Below the pieces are notes generated by a model. That model had not been told where the DNA came from, made no database searches, and saw only the letters and a program-made list of their open reading frames with translations. A program made the position numbers and the translations under genes. This document shows positions 16,415 to 25,997 of a DNA stretch of 64,000 bases, one piece after another. Where the stretch lies: the NCBI GenBank assembly GCA_018402765.1, contig JAGYIE010000001.1, forward strand, positions 310,001-374,000. The letters are read 5' to 3'. Source of the stretch: Vicingaceae bacterium. GTDB taxonomy: Bacteria > Bacteroidota > Bacteroidia > Flavobacteriales_E > Vicingaceae. The stretch's first letter is position 1. Each line of letters starts with the position of its first letter.

Positions 16415-17299
16415 TTATTTTTTGAACGAGGTAAGTGACTTACTTAACCGATTGTATAGATGATCACTAATTGGCCATAGTGGAAGCCTTACTTCAGCTC
16501 CGCATATTCCTAAAATTTGTAAAGCTGCTTTTACACCGCCTGGGTTACCCTCTTCAAATAGCATATTAATAATTTCGAATACTTTATAATGATCTTTTTG
16601 TGCAGATTTAACATCATTATTTAATGATAAATGTATTGCTGAGCTGAATGTTTTAGGTAGCGCATTGGCTACTACAGAAATAACACCTTCACCTCCACTT
16701 GCCACAAAAGGCATTGCTAAAGCATCATCACCTGAAATTAAGTAAAAACCATTTGGCATTCCTTGGTAAATTTTCATTGCTTGTTCTAAATTACCTGAAG
16801 CCTCCTTTATTCCAATAATGTTTTTAAAGTCGGTCGCTAGGCGAATGGTAGTTTCAGGAGCTATATTGCTAGCCGTTCTACCTGGTACATTGTATAAAAT
16901 AATTGGCTTAGGGCTAACTCTCGCTAATGCTTTATAATGCTGATAAATTCCTTCTTGCGTAGGCTTGTTATACATCGGACTTGCGGATAAAATAGCATCA
17001 ATACCGGTAAAGTCAGTTTCCTTAATGGTATCAATCAATTCTTGTGTGTTATTTCCACCAATCCCAATAACAACAGGTAGTCTGCCATTATTCGATTTAA
17101 TTACTTGGCCAACTACCCTTTTCTTTTCTTCTTTTGTTAAGGTAACAGACTCTCCTGTAGTACCTAATACCACTAAATAATCAACTCCACCACCTATTAC
17201 ATGATGTACTAATCTATCTAAACCTATTAGGTCTAATGTTTTATCTTTTGTAAATGGAGTTACTAATGCTACTCCTACGCCTGCAAATTTCCTTTCCAT
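16415..17299 (-). CDS. dapA: 4-hydroxy-tetrahydrodipicolinate synthase
   Basis: A 294-residue TIM-barrel enzyme that condenses pyruvate with aspartate semialdehyde, the first committed step to lysine and diaminopimelate. Seen: GTTGES (46-51) for pyruvate binding, LYNVPGR with the catalytic tyrosine at about 137, and IGIKEASG with the Schiff-base lysine at about 165. The length is standard. It is last in the recF-DUF721-DUF6913-dapA cluster, with two bases between it and the DUF6913 gene. Activity would be in the cytoplasm. Confidence 0.95.
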   Translation of the reverse strand: MERKFAGVGVALVTPFTKDKTLDLIGLDRLVHHVIGGGVDYLVVLGTTGESVTLTKEEKKRVVGQVIKSNNGRLPVVIGIGGNNTQELIDTIKETDFTGIDAILSASPMYNKPTQEGIYQHYKALARVSPKPIILYNVPGRTASNIAPETTIRLATDFKNIIGIKEASGNLEQAMKIYQGMPNGFYLISGDDALAMPFVASGGEGVISVVANALPKTFSSAIHLSLNNDVKSAQKDHYKVFEIINMLFEEGNPGGVKAALQILGICGAEVRLPLWPISDHLYNRLSKSLTSFKK

Positions 17300-17301
17300 A
17301 A

Positions 17302-17835
17302 TTAGTTGATTAATTTAAGGTAATGTTTTAATTGGTTAATTAAGTAATTCAATTCTTTTTGTTTGGCGATATCAATAGTTAAATCACAGACTTCATTTCG
17401 GTATGCAATTGAGGCACCCACTTTAAAGTGTGCTTTTGATAAAGAAATTATATATTTTAAAGGAAAATATGATTGAATAGTTAAGTCAAATAAAATATCA
17501 TATTCCTTATACATTAATTCTAAACACTGTTTCTCAGTTGGTATATGCAACCAATTAAGATGCTTTTTATGAAAGTAATTATATGTTAACTCAGGTTGAA
17601 CTGTGTCATAATAGTCCTTATTGCTGATATAGCCTAATGTATCAACTTGCATACGCTCTTCTTTAAGGAAATGCGCAAAACTCCTAACTACCTTCTCTAT
17701 TTTAGGCTCATAATGATAAAGAATTCCTACCTTTTTTGCTTCCTTAAATCCTTTCGCATAAACTTTTCTAGTCGATTTAGAAAGTCGCTTTTTTAGCAAA
17801 ACATTTGCTGCTTTGGTTTTTAATGTATCGATCAA
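17302..17835 (-). CDS. DUF6913 family protein
   Basis: A 177-residue basic protein with KKVGILYHYEPKIEKVVRSF, DTLGYISNKDYYD and LFDLTIQSYFPLKYIISLSK. These match DUF6913, a family of unknown function found next to dapA or recF in Flavobacteriia. No membrane segment or catalytic motif is visible. It is nine bases downstream of DUF721 and two upstream of dapA, so it is surely in the same operon. Confidence 0.78.
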   Translation of the reverse strand: MIDTLKTKAANVLLKKRLSKSTRKVYAKGFKEAKKVGILYHYEPKIEKVVRSFAHFLKEERMQVDTLGYISNKDYYDTVQPELTYNYFHKKHLNWLHIPTEKQCLELMYKEYDILFDLTIQSYFPLKYIISLSKAHFKVGASIAYRNEVCDLTIDIAKQKELNYLINQLKHYLKLIN

Positions 17836-17843
17836 CTTTTACG

Positions 17844-18137
17844 CTATTTAATAACAATCTCATTCACGAGATTTTTTCCTAAATCTCCATTTAATTTATC
17901 CCTTAATTTGCTTTTAGCTAAATTTAATTCATGCTTTAAGGCAGAAGAATCGAGCTCTAGATAAAGAATTTTTTTTCTAAAATAAATATCTTTTGTGTGT
18001 TTAGAAATCATCTTACCAACTATTTTTTCCCAAGATTGTATGAGTTCCACTTCATCTAATTTATCTGATAATCCGTAAGCTCGAAGCATTTTATCAACCA
18101 GCTCTTTTAACGGTTTTTCTTGTTTATTCCTCTCCAT
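17844..18137 (-). CDS. DUF721/DciA-like protein
   Basis: 97 residues with the DUF721 pattern: PLKELVDKMLRAYGLSDKLD, then VELIQSWEKIVGKMISKHT and the terminal LYLELDSSALKHEL and LVNEIVIK. The DciA superfamily loads the replicative helicase in bacteria lacking DnaC, and a DUF721 gene next to recF is a known arrangement. It overlaps the recF 3' end by 14 bases. Confidence 0.85.
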   Translation of the reverse strand: MERNKQEKPLKELVDKMLRAYGLSDKLDEVELIQSWEKIVGKMISKHTKDIYFRKKILYLELDSSALKHELNLAKSKLRDKLNGDLGKNLVNEIVIK

Positions 18138-19230
18138 CTATCGCTCCTTTGTTTACTGCGAAAGTACAACAATCAATATCCAATTCCTTAAAAATATTTG
18201 CTAACCTGTCTTGATGTGTATCAGTGATAAAAATCTGACCAAAATCATTACTGCTCACTATTTGCATTAATTTTGCTACTCGTTTATCATCTAATTTATC
18301 ATAGATATCATCCAATAATAAAATTGGAGGAATAGATTTAATTTGCTGAATATATTCGGCTTGCGCTAACTTTAAAGCTAAAAGATATGTTTTTTGTTGT
18401 CCTTGTGATCCAAACTTTTTTATTGGAAATTCACTAATTGTAAATTCTAAATCATCTTTATGTACCCCAACTGTAGAATAAGTTGCTCTTCGATCTGTAT
18501 TCCGTGCACTATGCAACCCCTGCTGAAAACGTCCTTCATTAAGTTGTGAAACATACGTTAAACCTACAACTTCATTATTTTCAGCGATAAAGGTATAGTA
18601 TTTTTGAAAAATTGGTAAAAATTGTTCAATGAATTGCTTTCTAGCTTCATAAACCTTCTCCCCATGCGAAATCAACTGCGCATCCCAAATTTCCAATGAG
18701 TCCTCATCAAAACTTCTGATTTCCTGAAACTTTTTTAAAAGCCTGTTTCGTTGAGAAACCGCCTTGTTGTATTGCATAAGATGCTCCAAATAGGGCCTGT
18801 CATATTGGCTTATAATAAGATCTAGAAATCTTCTTCTTGTGTCGCTTCCGTCTAAAATCAAACTAGAATCTGAGGGAGAAATCATCACAAGCGGCAATAA
18901 ACCAATATGATCTGAAATTCTTGTATATTCCTTCTTATTGCGCTTAAATTGTTTCTTTTGTCCTCTTTTCAAACCACAATAAATTGCTTCATTCTGCTCT
19001 AGTCTATTAAAATTTCCTTGAACAACCATAAAAGGCTCATTATGACGAATAATTTGAGAATCAGAAGGGTTAAAATAACTTTTACTAAATGAAAGATAGA
19101 AAATTGCATCCAAGAGATTGGTCTTCCCTCCGCCATTATTTCCAACAAAACAATTCACATTACTGTGAAAAGTTAACGAGGCCTCATGGTAGTTCTTAAA
19201 ATTAATAACGGAGAGATTTTTTAAATACAT
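18124..19230 (-). CDS. recF: DNA replication and repair protein RecF
   Basis: An SMC-like ATPase that helps load RecA at single-stranded gaps. Walker A is GNNGGGKT at 30-37 after the characteristic start MYLKNLSVINFKNYHEA. The signature region QGQQKTYLLALKLAQ and Walker B PPILLLDDIYDKLDD lie in the C-terminal third. The length of 368 is typical. It is first in the cluster on the minus strand and diverges from the TPR gene at 19347. Confidence 0.94.
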   Translation of the reverse strand: MYLKNLSVINFKNYHEASLTFHSNVNCFVGNNGGGKTNLLDAIFYLSFSKSYFNPSDSQIIRHNEPFMVVQGNFNRLEQNEAIYCGLKRGQKKQFKRNKKEYTRISDHIGLLPLVMISPSDSSLILDGSDTRRRFLDLIISQYDRPYLEHLMQYNKAVSQRNRLLKKFQEIRSFDEDSLEIWDAQLISHGEKVYEARKQFIEQFLPIFQKYYTFIAENNEVVGLTYVSQLNEGRFQQGLHSARNTDRRATYSTVGVHKDDLEFTISEFPIKKFGSQGQQKTYLLALKLAQAEYIQQIKSIPPILLLDDIYDKLDDKRVAKLMQIVSSNDFGQIFITDTHQDRLANIFKELDIDCCTFAVNKGAIDGEE

Positions 19231-19294
19231 GGACTATTTTTTCTGTTGACCAAAATTAAGGAATCGAATACTTTGAAACATACTTAAGAAAAAA

Positions 19295-19324
19295 TTTGTC
19301 GATTGTAAAAAAAACTTATTTTTG
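19295..19324 (+). promoter_or_regulatory. Consensus Bacteroidota promoter for the TPR-ribH unit
   Basis: TTTG at 19295-19298 and TATTTTTG at 19317-19324 match the -33 (TTTG) and -7 (TAnnTTTG) elements with an 18-base spacer. The ATG of the TPR gene is 22 bases past the -7 box. This supports the start at 19347 rather than an upstream one, which would fall inside the promoter. Confidence 0.65.
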
Positions 19325-19346
19325 CAGGCTTATAAACAGAACAAAT

Positions 19347-20033
19347 ATGGCTAAGCAAAACAACCGGGAAGAAGAATTATTGGTAGATGTGGAAGAAGTT
19401 TATGGTAAAACTGAAACTTTTATTGAAGAGAATAAAAATACAATTATTTCGGTAGTTGTTGGTATTGTAGTAGTTATAGGTGGTTATTTCGCTTACAGCA
19501 ACTTAGTAGCAGCTCCAAATGAGAAGGAGGCTAAAGAAATGATGTTCATGGCTGAACAATATTTTCAGCAAGATTCTTTAAACAAGGCAATCTACGGGGA
19601 TGGCGTAAATATGGGTTTTTTAGGAATTGAAGAAAACTACGGATCTACGAAAGCAGGAAATTTGGCCAATTACTATTTAGGAATTGCTTTTTTAAGAAGC
19701 GGACAGTTTGAATCTGCAATTAGCTCTTTAGAAGACTTTAGTAGCAATGATGTTATGCTAGGTGCTATCGCCTTAGGAGCTCAAGGTGATGCTTATATGG
19801 AATTGGGTGATCAATCCAAGGCTGCAAGTTTTTACAGTAAAGCAGCTAAAGCTAATGCTAATGAATTTACTTCTCCAATCTATTTAATGAAAGCAGGCAT
19901 GGCTTACGAAGCTATCGGTGAATACAAAGATGCATTAAACGCATACCAATCAATCAAGAAAGAATATAGTGCAACTCAAGAAGGTTCAGAAGTACAAAAG
20001 TATATTTCACGAGTAGAAACATTTATTAATTAA
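19347..20033 (+). CDS. Membrane-anchored TPR protein (YfgM-like)
   Basis: The start at MAKQNNREEELL is chosen because the upstream frame overlaps the promoter. Residues 31-51 form one transmembrane helix (IISVVVGIVVVIGGYFAYSN). The remainder contains about four tetratricopeptide-type helix pairs (NLANYYLGIAFLRSGQFESA, LGAQGDAYMELGDQSKAASF, MKAGMAYEAIGEYKDALNAY). The architecture matches YfgM/PpiD-associated or BamD-like tetratricopeptide proteins found before ribH in Flavobacteriia. It probably scaffolds envelope protein assembly; the partner is unknown. RibH follows eight bases later. Confidence 0.8.
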   Translation: MAKQNNREEELLVDVEEVYGKTETFIEENKNTIISVVVGIVVVIGGYFAYSNLVAAPNEKEAKEMMFMAEQYFQQDSLNKAIYGDGVNMGFLGIEENYGSTKAGNLANYYLGIAFLRSGQFESAISSLEDFSSNDVMLGAIALGAQGDAYMELGDQSKAASFYSKAAKANANEFTSPIYLMKAGMAYEAIGEYKDALNAYQSIKKEYSATQEGSEVQKYISRVETFIN

Positions 20034-20041
20034 GATAATTT

Positions 20042-20530
20042 ATGGCTACTGCCAATTTATCAGCATACAATATAGATACAGTTCCGAATGCGCAAGATAT
20101 GCGATTCGGAATTGTTGTTTCTGAATGGAATGAAAAAATTACATCAGGACTTTTATCTGGAGCTAAAGCTACCCTTTTAAAGCATGGAGCTAAGGAAGAA
20201 AACATTACTATTTTAACTGTTCCCGGTGCATTTGAATTACCACTTGGAGCACAGACCTTATTAGAAAATACGGATGTAGAAAGTGTCATTTGTTTAGGGT
20301 GTGTTATTCAAGGACAGACAAAGCATTTTGATTTTGTCTGTCAGGGTGTTACAAAGGGAATAGTAGATGTTAATCTTAAATTTAACAAACCTGTTATTTT
20401 TGGTGTTTTAACAGATAATAATGAACAACAGAGTATTGACAGAAGCGGTGGTAAACTTGGTAATAAAGGAGATGAAGCTGCGGTTACGGCAATAAAAATG
20501 ATTGAGCTGCAGCATAGATTGAAAAAGTAG
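20042..20530 (+). CDS. ribH: 6,7-dimethyl-8-ribityllumazine synthase
   Basis: A 162-residue subunit of the icosahedral or pentameric enzyme that joins the pyrimidine intermediate and the four-carbon phosphate to give lumazine, the penultimate step to riboflavin. Seen: FGIVVSEWNEKIT, VPGAFELPLGAQ, GCVIQGQTKHFDFVC and a PVIFGVLTDNNEQQSIDRSG then GKLGNKGDEAA segment holding the catalytic and phosphate-binding residues. It is in an operon with the upstream TPR gene. Confidence 0.94.
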   Translation: MATANLSAYNIDTVPNAQDMRFGIVVSEWNEKITSGLLSGAKATLLKHGAKEENITILTVPGAFELPLGAQTLLENTDVESVICLGCVIQGQTKHFDFVCQGVTKGIVDVNLKFNKPVIFGVLTDNNEQQSIDRSGGKLGNKGDEAAVTAIKMIELQHRLKK

Positions 20531-20974
20531 CTTTATTTCTAGTTTAACCCTCTCTGCTTCTATCCCGCTTGCATTTGCAATTTCCACTGTAAATTTATCT
20601 TATCTAAGGGGATTAAAGTAGTAAAACAACCTTTCTACAGATTATCAAGCATATAAATAAGTTTTCATTTGCTGACAATGAAATCATGATTGTTTATTCG
20701 TTGTGCTTCTTCATAAAAAATATTTTTTCTCTTTTAATTTACCCGTGTCGTAGAGTATGGAAGTAATATCTTCTTTCTGCTTAGTAAATTGAAAGGGAAT
20801 ATCTTACATTCAGCAGTTGATCTTATTTCCTTGCCCCCCCTTAATTTAAAGTAGTTTAAGGCAGACTTTATTTTTTTTTTGCTTTAAGTGTCATAATATG
20901 CATATTTGCTATGCAATTTAGTTTAATTTATTATGAAACAAAATAGCACACAACCGATAATTTATTTCTTCAAA
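20531..20974. other. Gene-free AT-rich intergenic region
   Basis: About 440 bases with no credible open frame on either strand. It contains a run of seven C (about 20835) and a run of ten T (about 20872). I see no hairpin terminator after ribH and no exact promoter consensus; the sequence CATATTTGC at about 20898 is one base off a -7 box and may serve the gene at 20975. Confidence 0.4.
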
Positions 20975-22768
20975 ATGAACGATACACTAAAAAAATATAT
21001 TCCTGCTATTTTATTTACATTTAGTACCTTACTTTACTTTAATACTATAAATCATGGTTATGTTTTGGATGATTTTTCTGTAATAAAGGAAAACTTTGTC
21101 GTTAAAGACGGTATTAATGGAATTTCAACTATTTTCTCCACCCCCTATCGATATGGGTATGGATTTCAAAGTGGTTCCTTATATCGACCAATTCCGTTAA
21201 CTATTTTTGCATTGGAATGGCAATTATTACCAGATCAACCATGGTTTGCGCACTTGATTAATGTCTTAATTTATGCACTTTCTTCCGTTTTATTGTTCAA
21301 CCTTTTATCAAAGTGGATAAACTCAACAGTAGCTATTATTAGCTCCTTATTATTTATTTCACATCCATTACATACCGAAGTTGTAGCTAACATTAAGAGC
21401 TTAGATGAATTACTATCATTTATGCTTTTGATAGGAATGCTAAATTATTATCAAAAATATTATGAATCAAAAAGCAACAAGCACCTACTAATTTCTTTAG
21501 TGCTTTTTTTCATTGCAATGTTAACTAAAGAAAGTGCAATTACCTTTATCGCAATTGTGCCATTGGTTATGTATTTCTTTAAAGACCTACCACTAAAGAA
21601 TGCGTTGCAGTGCGCACTGCCATTTCTAATACCATTAGTTCCGTATTTCGGATTAAGGTATAAAGCTCTAGGATCACTTACATCAAATGCGCCTGTGGCT
21701 GTTATAGATAATTTATTGGTTGGAATAAAAAGCGCATCTGAACTTTTTGCTTCAAAAATCTATCTTGTTGGATTGTATTTATATAAATTATTAGTACCAC
21801 TTAATCTTAGCAGTGATTATTCTATTCAACATTTAAGTTCAATAAACATCAATAATCCACTCTTCCTAGCAAGTTTGATAGTACTGATTTTATTGATTAT
21901 AATCACTGTAAACCAATTAATAAAAAAGTCATTAATTGGTTTTGGATTACTCTTTTTTGCGATAACATTTTCTATTTCTTCCAACTTAGTTTTCACAATT
22001 GGGACTCATTTTGGAGAACGATTACTTTTTATTCCTTTATTCGGTTTCTGTGTTATAACCGGTTATTACATTAATCGTTTGATTTTGGTTCCGAGATTAA
22101 AGAATATAGGCGTATTTCTGTCATTGGCCCTACTGCTGGCATACAGTATTAAAACAATCAGTAGAAATTCAGCATGGGAAAGCGACCTAACACTTTACAG
22201 CACAGATATAATAACTGTTCCCAATAGTGCACGTTTAAATTATAGCCTTGGATTGGAAATTATGAAAGAAAAGGCCGTGAAGGCGACCAATCAAATTGAT
22301 AGAGAAAAATACTTTGCAGACGCTGAAACCTATTTAGAACGTGCTACTGAACTTTATCCTGCTTACAGTGATGCATTTGGTAACCTTGGATTACTTAAAT
22401 ATAGAACTAAAGACTATGCCAAAGCAGAGCAATACTATCTTAAGGCAATAGAATTGAATCCAAATAATGCCATTGTACTCAGTAATCTTGGAGCTATTTA
22501 CTTTGAAATGAAGCAGTATGAAGCTGCAAAAAATACGTATTCGCGTGCTTTACGAGCGAATCCTAATATGGCGGATGCCAATGCAAATATGGGTGCTACA
22601 TTGGCTACTTTAGGACAACTGCAAGCGTCAATACCCTACTTTTCCAAAGCAATAGAACTTAACCCAACTAATGCTCAGAACTATTACTTTTTAGGAATTA
22701 CCTATCAAAATCTAGGCAATCAAAAGAAAGCTAAAGAGTATATGGACTTGTATAACCGAATGAAGTAG
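20975..22768 (+). CDS. TMTC-like membrane glycosyltransferase with C-terminal TPR repeats
   Basis: The start is taken at MNDTLKKYIPAILF; an ATG at 20933 would add 14 polar residues. Ten or so transmembrane helices fill residues 5-420. An early luminal loop with YVLDDFSVIKEN holds the acidic residues typical of GT-C enzymes and of the TMTC/DUF1736 family, and HTEVVANIKSLDELLSF is also characteristic. Residues 440-597 contain at least three TPR units (AFGNLGLLKYRTKDYAKAEQ, VLSNLGAIYFEMKQYEAAKN, ANANMGATLATLGQLQASIP). Eukaryotic TMTC proteins are O-mannosyltransferases; the bacterial substrate is unknown. It is a single gene. Confidence 0.82.
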   Translation: MNDTLKKYIPAILFTFSTLLYFNTINHGYVLDDFSVIKENFVVKDGINGISTIFSTPYRYGYGFQSGSLYRPIPLTIFALEWQLLPDQPWFAHLINVLIYALSSVLLFNLLSKWINSTVAIISSLLFISHPLHTEVVANIKSLDELLSFMLLIGMLNYYQKYYESKSNKHLLISLVLFFIAMLTKESAITFIAIVPLVMYFFKDLPLKNALQCALPFLIPLVPYFGLRYKALGSLTSNAPVAVIDNLLVGIKSASELFASKIYLVGLYLYKLLVPLNLSSDYSIQHLSSININNPLFLASLIVLILLIIITVNQLIKKSLIGFGLLFFAITFSISSNLVFTIGTHFGERLLFIPLFGFCVITGYYINRLILVPRLKNIGVFLSLALLLAYSIKTISRNSAWESDLTLYSTDIITVPNSARLNYSLGLEIMKEKAVKATNQIDREKYFADAETYLERATELYPAYSDAFGNLGLLKYRTKDYAKAEQYYLKAIELNPNNAIVLSNLGAIYFEMKQYEAAKNTYSRALRANPNMADANANMGATLATLGQLQASIPYFSKAIELNPTNAQNYYFLGITYQNLGNQKKAKEYMDLYNRMK

Positions 22769-22973
22769 TTAAATATAAGGGCAAACTAACGTAATTTAGT
22801 TTTAACCATTAAATATTAATGAGTAAAAGAAAGGCCGCTAACATTGGCGTTTTATTTTTGTTCTATTTGTAATAATCGTTTGGGAACACGGATAGGAAAA
22901 ATAAATCCTGAATAGCCTTCTTAAACTAGAATGACCATCCAAGATTTATTTTCTTAGAATAAACTTATCATAC

Positions 22974-23642
22974 TTAATGTCCTGTTTTTAAAAGTTCAGG
23001 AAACTTAGACTGAAACCTTTTTAAACGTGGAATCGAAACGCGCTGAATATAAGGATTACTAGGATTATTAACCTCATAATTTTGATGGTAATCTTCCGCA
23101 TTATAAAATGTATCAAGCGGTTTAACCTCTGTTGTAATTGGACCATCAAAAGCGTTATCTTCCTTTAATTGGTTAATATAACCTTCAATTATTTCCTTTT
23201 CATTTGCCGAATTGTAAAATGCAATTGAACGATACTGCGGCCCTTTATCAGGTCCTTGTTGATTCAATGTTGTAGGATCGTGTGAACCAAAAAAAACAGT
23301 CACTAAAGTAGTAAACGATACTTTTGTAGAATCGTAATGAATTTCAACCGCCTCAGCATGCGTTGTCATTCCCGAACTAACCTGCTCGTATGTTGGATCT
23401 ACCTCTTCTCCTCCTGCATACCCTGAAACGACTTCCTCTACTCCTTTTACACTTTCAAAAATAGCTTCTACACACCAAAAACATCCACTAGCAAAATACG
23501 CTTTACTTAGACCCTCTAACCGATTTTTATCTATATTTATAGAAACTTTATCATTAGTCTTATCAGTTGCTTTAGGATTAGTATTTGCGCAAGCTGTAAG
23601 CACTAAAATTAACATTAATGAAGAATACGCTATTTTTTTCAT
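22974..23642 (-). CDS. msrA: Peptide-methionine (S)-S-oxide reductase, lipoprotein form
   Basis: Reduces methionine sulfoxide in oxidised proteins. The catalytic motif is GCFWC (53-57), followed by EAIFESVKGVEEVVSGYAGG. A lipobox (LTAC, cysteine 18) predicts an envelope-located lipoprotein rather than a cytoplasmic enzyme. HDPTTLNQQGPDKGPQYRS, also typical, is present. It lies seven bases downstream of the M48 peptidase gene, so the two are likely co-transcribed in an envelope-quality-control unit. Confidence 0.93.
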   Translation of the reverse strand: MKKIAYSSLMLILVLTACANTNPKATDKTNDKVSINIDKNRLEGLSKAYFASGCFWCVEAIFESVKGVEEVVSGYAGGEEVDPTYEQVSSGMTTHAEAVEIHYDSTKVSFTTLVTVFFGSHDPTTLNQQGPDKGPQYRSIAFYNSANEKEIIEGYINQLKEDNAFDGPITTEVKPLDTFYNAEDYHQNYEVNNPSNPYIQRVSIPRLKRFQSKFPELLKTGH

Positions 23643-23649
23643 GCTGTAA

Positions 23650-24453
23650 TTACGGTAAAGAGTTCTTAAAAGTTTGATAAGACGAAGGGGAATAATATGT
23701 CGTGTCGCAACCTATTTCTAAAGCTTTTGTTTCTATATTCAAAACTCTATCGGCAGCAGGTGGATGTGTACTTAAAAACTTAGGTGGTGCTTGACTTCCG
23801 GCAGCAGTTAACTTTTGAAAGAAGGTCTTAGCACCATCGCATCTATAAGGAGTTTTAGACAGATAATCAACTGAATACAAATCCGCTTCAGTTTCTGCAT
23901 CACGACTAAAGGCTAATAAAGTACCATTCCCTGCAATTCCAGCTAGGATTTGAGATATCTGACCAGGCTCATTACCCAAAACAATGCTTAATAAAAGATT
24001 GATCCCGTATTGACGCTGCATCTGCTTAACTGAGTGTCTTCGATCAGAGTGAGCAATTTCATGCCCCATTACACCCATTAAATCATCTTCATTGTCTAAA
24101 TATTTAATTAACCCTGTGTAAAAGAATAGGTAACCACCAGGAGAAGCAAAAGCATTTAGTGTTTGATCATCTTCAATGATATAAACTTCCCAAGCAAATT
24201 CATCTTTATATCCAATCTCACCTGTATTTAATATACTATCTTTTAATCCTCTTATGTAATCGTACGCTGACTTGTATTGAATTGAATCTAATAAAGGATA
24301 TTCAGTTGGACTAGCAAAAATCTCTGCTTTTAACTGAGCACCTAATTCTACATCTTTTTCAGGAGAAAAGAGCAAAACCGTTTCTTTATTATCATCTTTA
24401 CAACCTACTAAAATATAGGTTACTAAAATAACTAAACTTATTTTTTTAAGCAT
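23650..24453 (-). CDS. M48-family metallopeptidase, lipoprotein
   Basis: Lipoprotein signal with cysteine 18 (LVGC). The zinc site HEIAH is at 131-135 within GVMGHEIAHSDRRHSVKQMQ, with the third ligand expected in SRDAETEADLYSVDYL. The layout matches periplasmic M48 peptidases of the BepA/LoiP type, which degrade misassembled outer-membrane proteins. It is placed 44 bases after the AAA ATPase gene and just before msrA. Confidence 0.9.
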   Translation of the reverse strand: MLKKISLVILVTYILVGCKDDNKETVLLFSPEKDVELGAQLKAEIFASPTEYPLLDSIQYKSAYDYIRGLKDSILNTGEIGYKDEFAWEVYIIEDDQTLNAFASPGGYLFFYTGLIKYLDNEDDLMGVMGHEIAHSDRRHSVKQMQRQYGINLLLSIVLGNEPGQISQILAGIAGNGTLLAFSRDAETEADLYSVDYLSKTPYRCDGAKTFFQKLTAAGSQAPPKFLSTHPPAADRVLNIETKALEIGCDTTYYSPSSYQTFKNSLP

Positions 24454-24497
24454 ATTACTTTTAATTTATATTAGACGACAAAGATGATACAATTCGT

Positions 24498-25997
24498 TTA
24501 ATTTAAAAAATCATCTTCGATATCTAAATCATCAGAGCTTAGCATCGACTGAAAAAGATCGTTAAAGCGCAGTTTTGTATCTAAACGTTTTCTGCCAAGT
24601 AATGAATATTCAGCAAAACCATGTAACAGCAACTCCATCATTAATACTTGTTCATCTGTACTAACTAATGGCAGCTTTACTTCAATTAATCTCTGCATCC
24701 CAGGTATTTGGCTCAACTCCTCTTTATATACTTTATCAGAATAATCTGTTTCTAGATCAATTGCATTATTTGCAAAAGAATTTAGCACCGTTTGATACAA
24801 TAATGCTTCTTCAGACTTGTTCTTCTTCAAATCTCTCAATTCGGGGAAGTACTTGGTAATCATAGTTCGAATTGCAGACTGAACAATTGCATGGGCTACA
24901 TTTACAGCTCCTTCTTGTTCTCCTTCATAAACCATTTCTATTTTACCAATAATCGCAGGAACAACGTTCATTAAATCCGCAACTCTAGCAATGGTTCTCT
25001 TTTCTCCATTTATAATTGCACGGCGCTCTGCAGAGCTCACCATATTCTCATAGGCAGCGATGGTTAAACGAGCGGAGACACCACTTTTAGCATCTACATA
25101 CTCACTCTTACGTGCCTCAAATGCTATTTGTTCCAATAAGTCACTCAAAACTTCTGGAACAGTAACCATATCTCGTTGCTCCTTAGTTAGTTTTACTTCT
25201 TGGTCTGTAATTTCCTTAGACAATTGTATGTTCTTTGGATAATGTGTCATAATTTGACTTTGAATACGATCCTTCAAAGGGGTAATTATTGATCCTCTGT
25301 TCGTGTAATCTTCAGGATTTGCAGTAAAAATAAATTGTAAATCAAGTGGTAGTCTCAGTTTAAACCCTCTAATCTGTATGTCGCCCTCTTGAAGAATATT
25401 AAATAAGGCTACTTGAATCCTTGCTTGAAGATCAGGGAGTTCATTTATTACAAAAATACCTCTATTAGCTCTTGCAATTAATCCAAAATGAAGTACTCGC
25501 TCATCTGAGTAGTCAAGCTTTAAATTAGCTGCTTTAATTGGATCTACGTCCCCTATTAAATCAGCAATACTTACGTCTGGTGTAGCTAACTTTTCGGTAT
25601 ATCTTTCATTTCTATGCATCCATGAAATTGGTATTTTATCTCCTAGTTTATCAAGTTGCGTTCTGCCGAAAAAAGAAATAGGACCAAATGGATCATCATT
25701 AATTTCAGAACCTTCGATTATAGGAATATACTCATCTAATAAATTCACCATTAAACGTGCAATCTTTGTTTTAGCTTGCCCCCTTAATCCTAAAAAATTG
25801 ATGTTGTGTTTGGCTAATATAGCTCGCTCTAAGCTTGGAATCACTGTATCTTCGTACCCATGAATTTCTTCAAAAATAGGTTGCTTTTTACTTAGTTTAT
25901 CTATCAGATTAGCTCTAAGTTCTTCTTTTACACTTTTTTGCTGATAACCACTTTTCTTTAAGTCACCTAGGGTGGTTATTGCTGTCAACTTACTCAT
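24498..25997 (-). CDS. AAA+ ATPase, magnesium-chelatase ChlI/MoxR-like
   Basis: A 499-residue cytoplasmic ATPase. Residues about 63-75 contain LGLRGQAKTKIARLM, an atypical Walker A loop with GxxGxxKT. Later elements include NRGIFVINELPDLQARIQVA (Walker B and ChlI-type insert) and FIFTANPEDYTNRGSIITPL then KDRIQSQI (sensor 1 and arginine finger). The C-terminal 200 residues are helical. Together with the VWA gene upstream (four-base overlap) it makes the AAA-plus-VWA pair typical of ATP-driven chelatase or protein-remodelling complexes. No porphyrin genes are nearby, so a metal-insertion role in pigment synthesis is not supported. Confidence 0.85.
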   Translation of the reverse strand: MSKLTAITTLGDLKKSGYQQKSVKEELRANLIDKLSKKQPIFEEIHGYEDTVIPSLERAILAKHNINFLGLRGQAKTKIARLMVNLLDEYIPIIEGSEINDDPFGPISFFGRTQLDKLGDKIPISWMHRNERYTEKLATPDVSIADLIGDVDPIKAANLKLDYSDERVLHFGLIARANRGIFVINELPDLQARIQVALFNILQEGDIQIRGFKLRLPLDLQFIFTANPEDYTNRGSIITPLKDRIQSQIMTHYPKNIQLSKEITDQEVKLTKEQRDMVTVPEVLSDLLEQIAFEARKSEYVDAKSGVSARLTIAAYENMVSSAERRAIINGEKRTIARVADLMNVVPAIIGKIEMVYEGEQEGAVNVAHAIVQSAIRTMITKYFPELRDLKKNKSEEALLYQTVLNSFANNAIDLETDYSDKVYKEELSQIPGMQRLIEVKLPLVSTDEQVLMMELLLHGFAEYSLLGRKRLDTKLRFNDLFQSMLSSDDLDIEDDFLN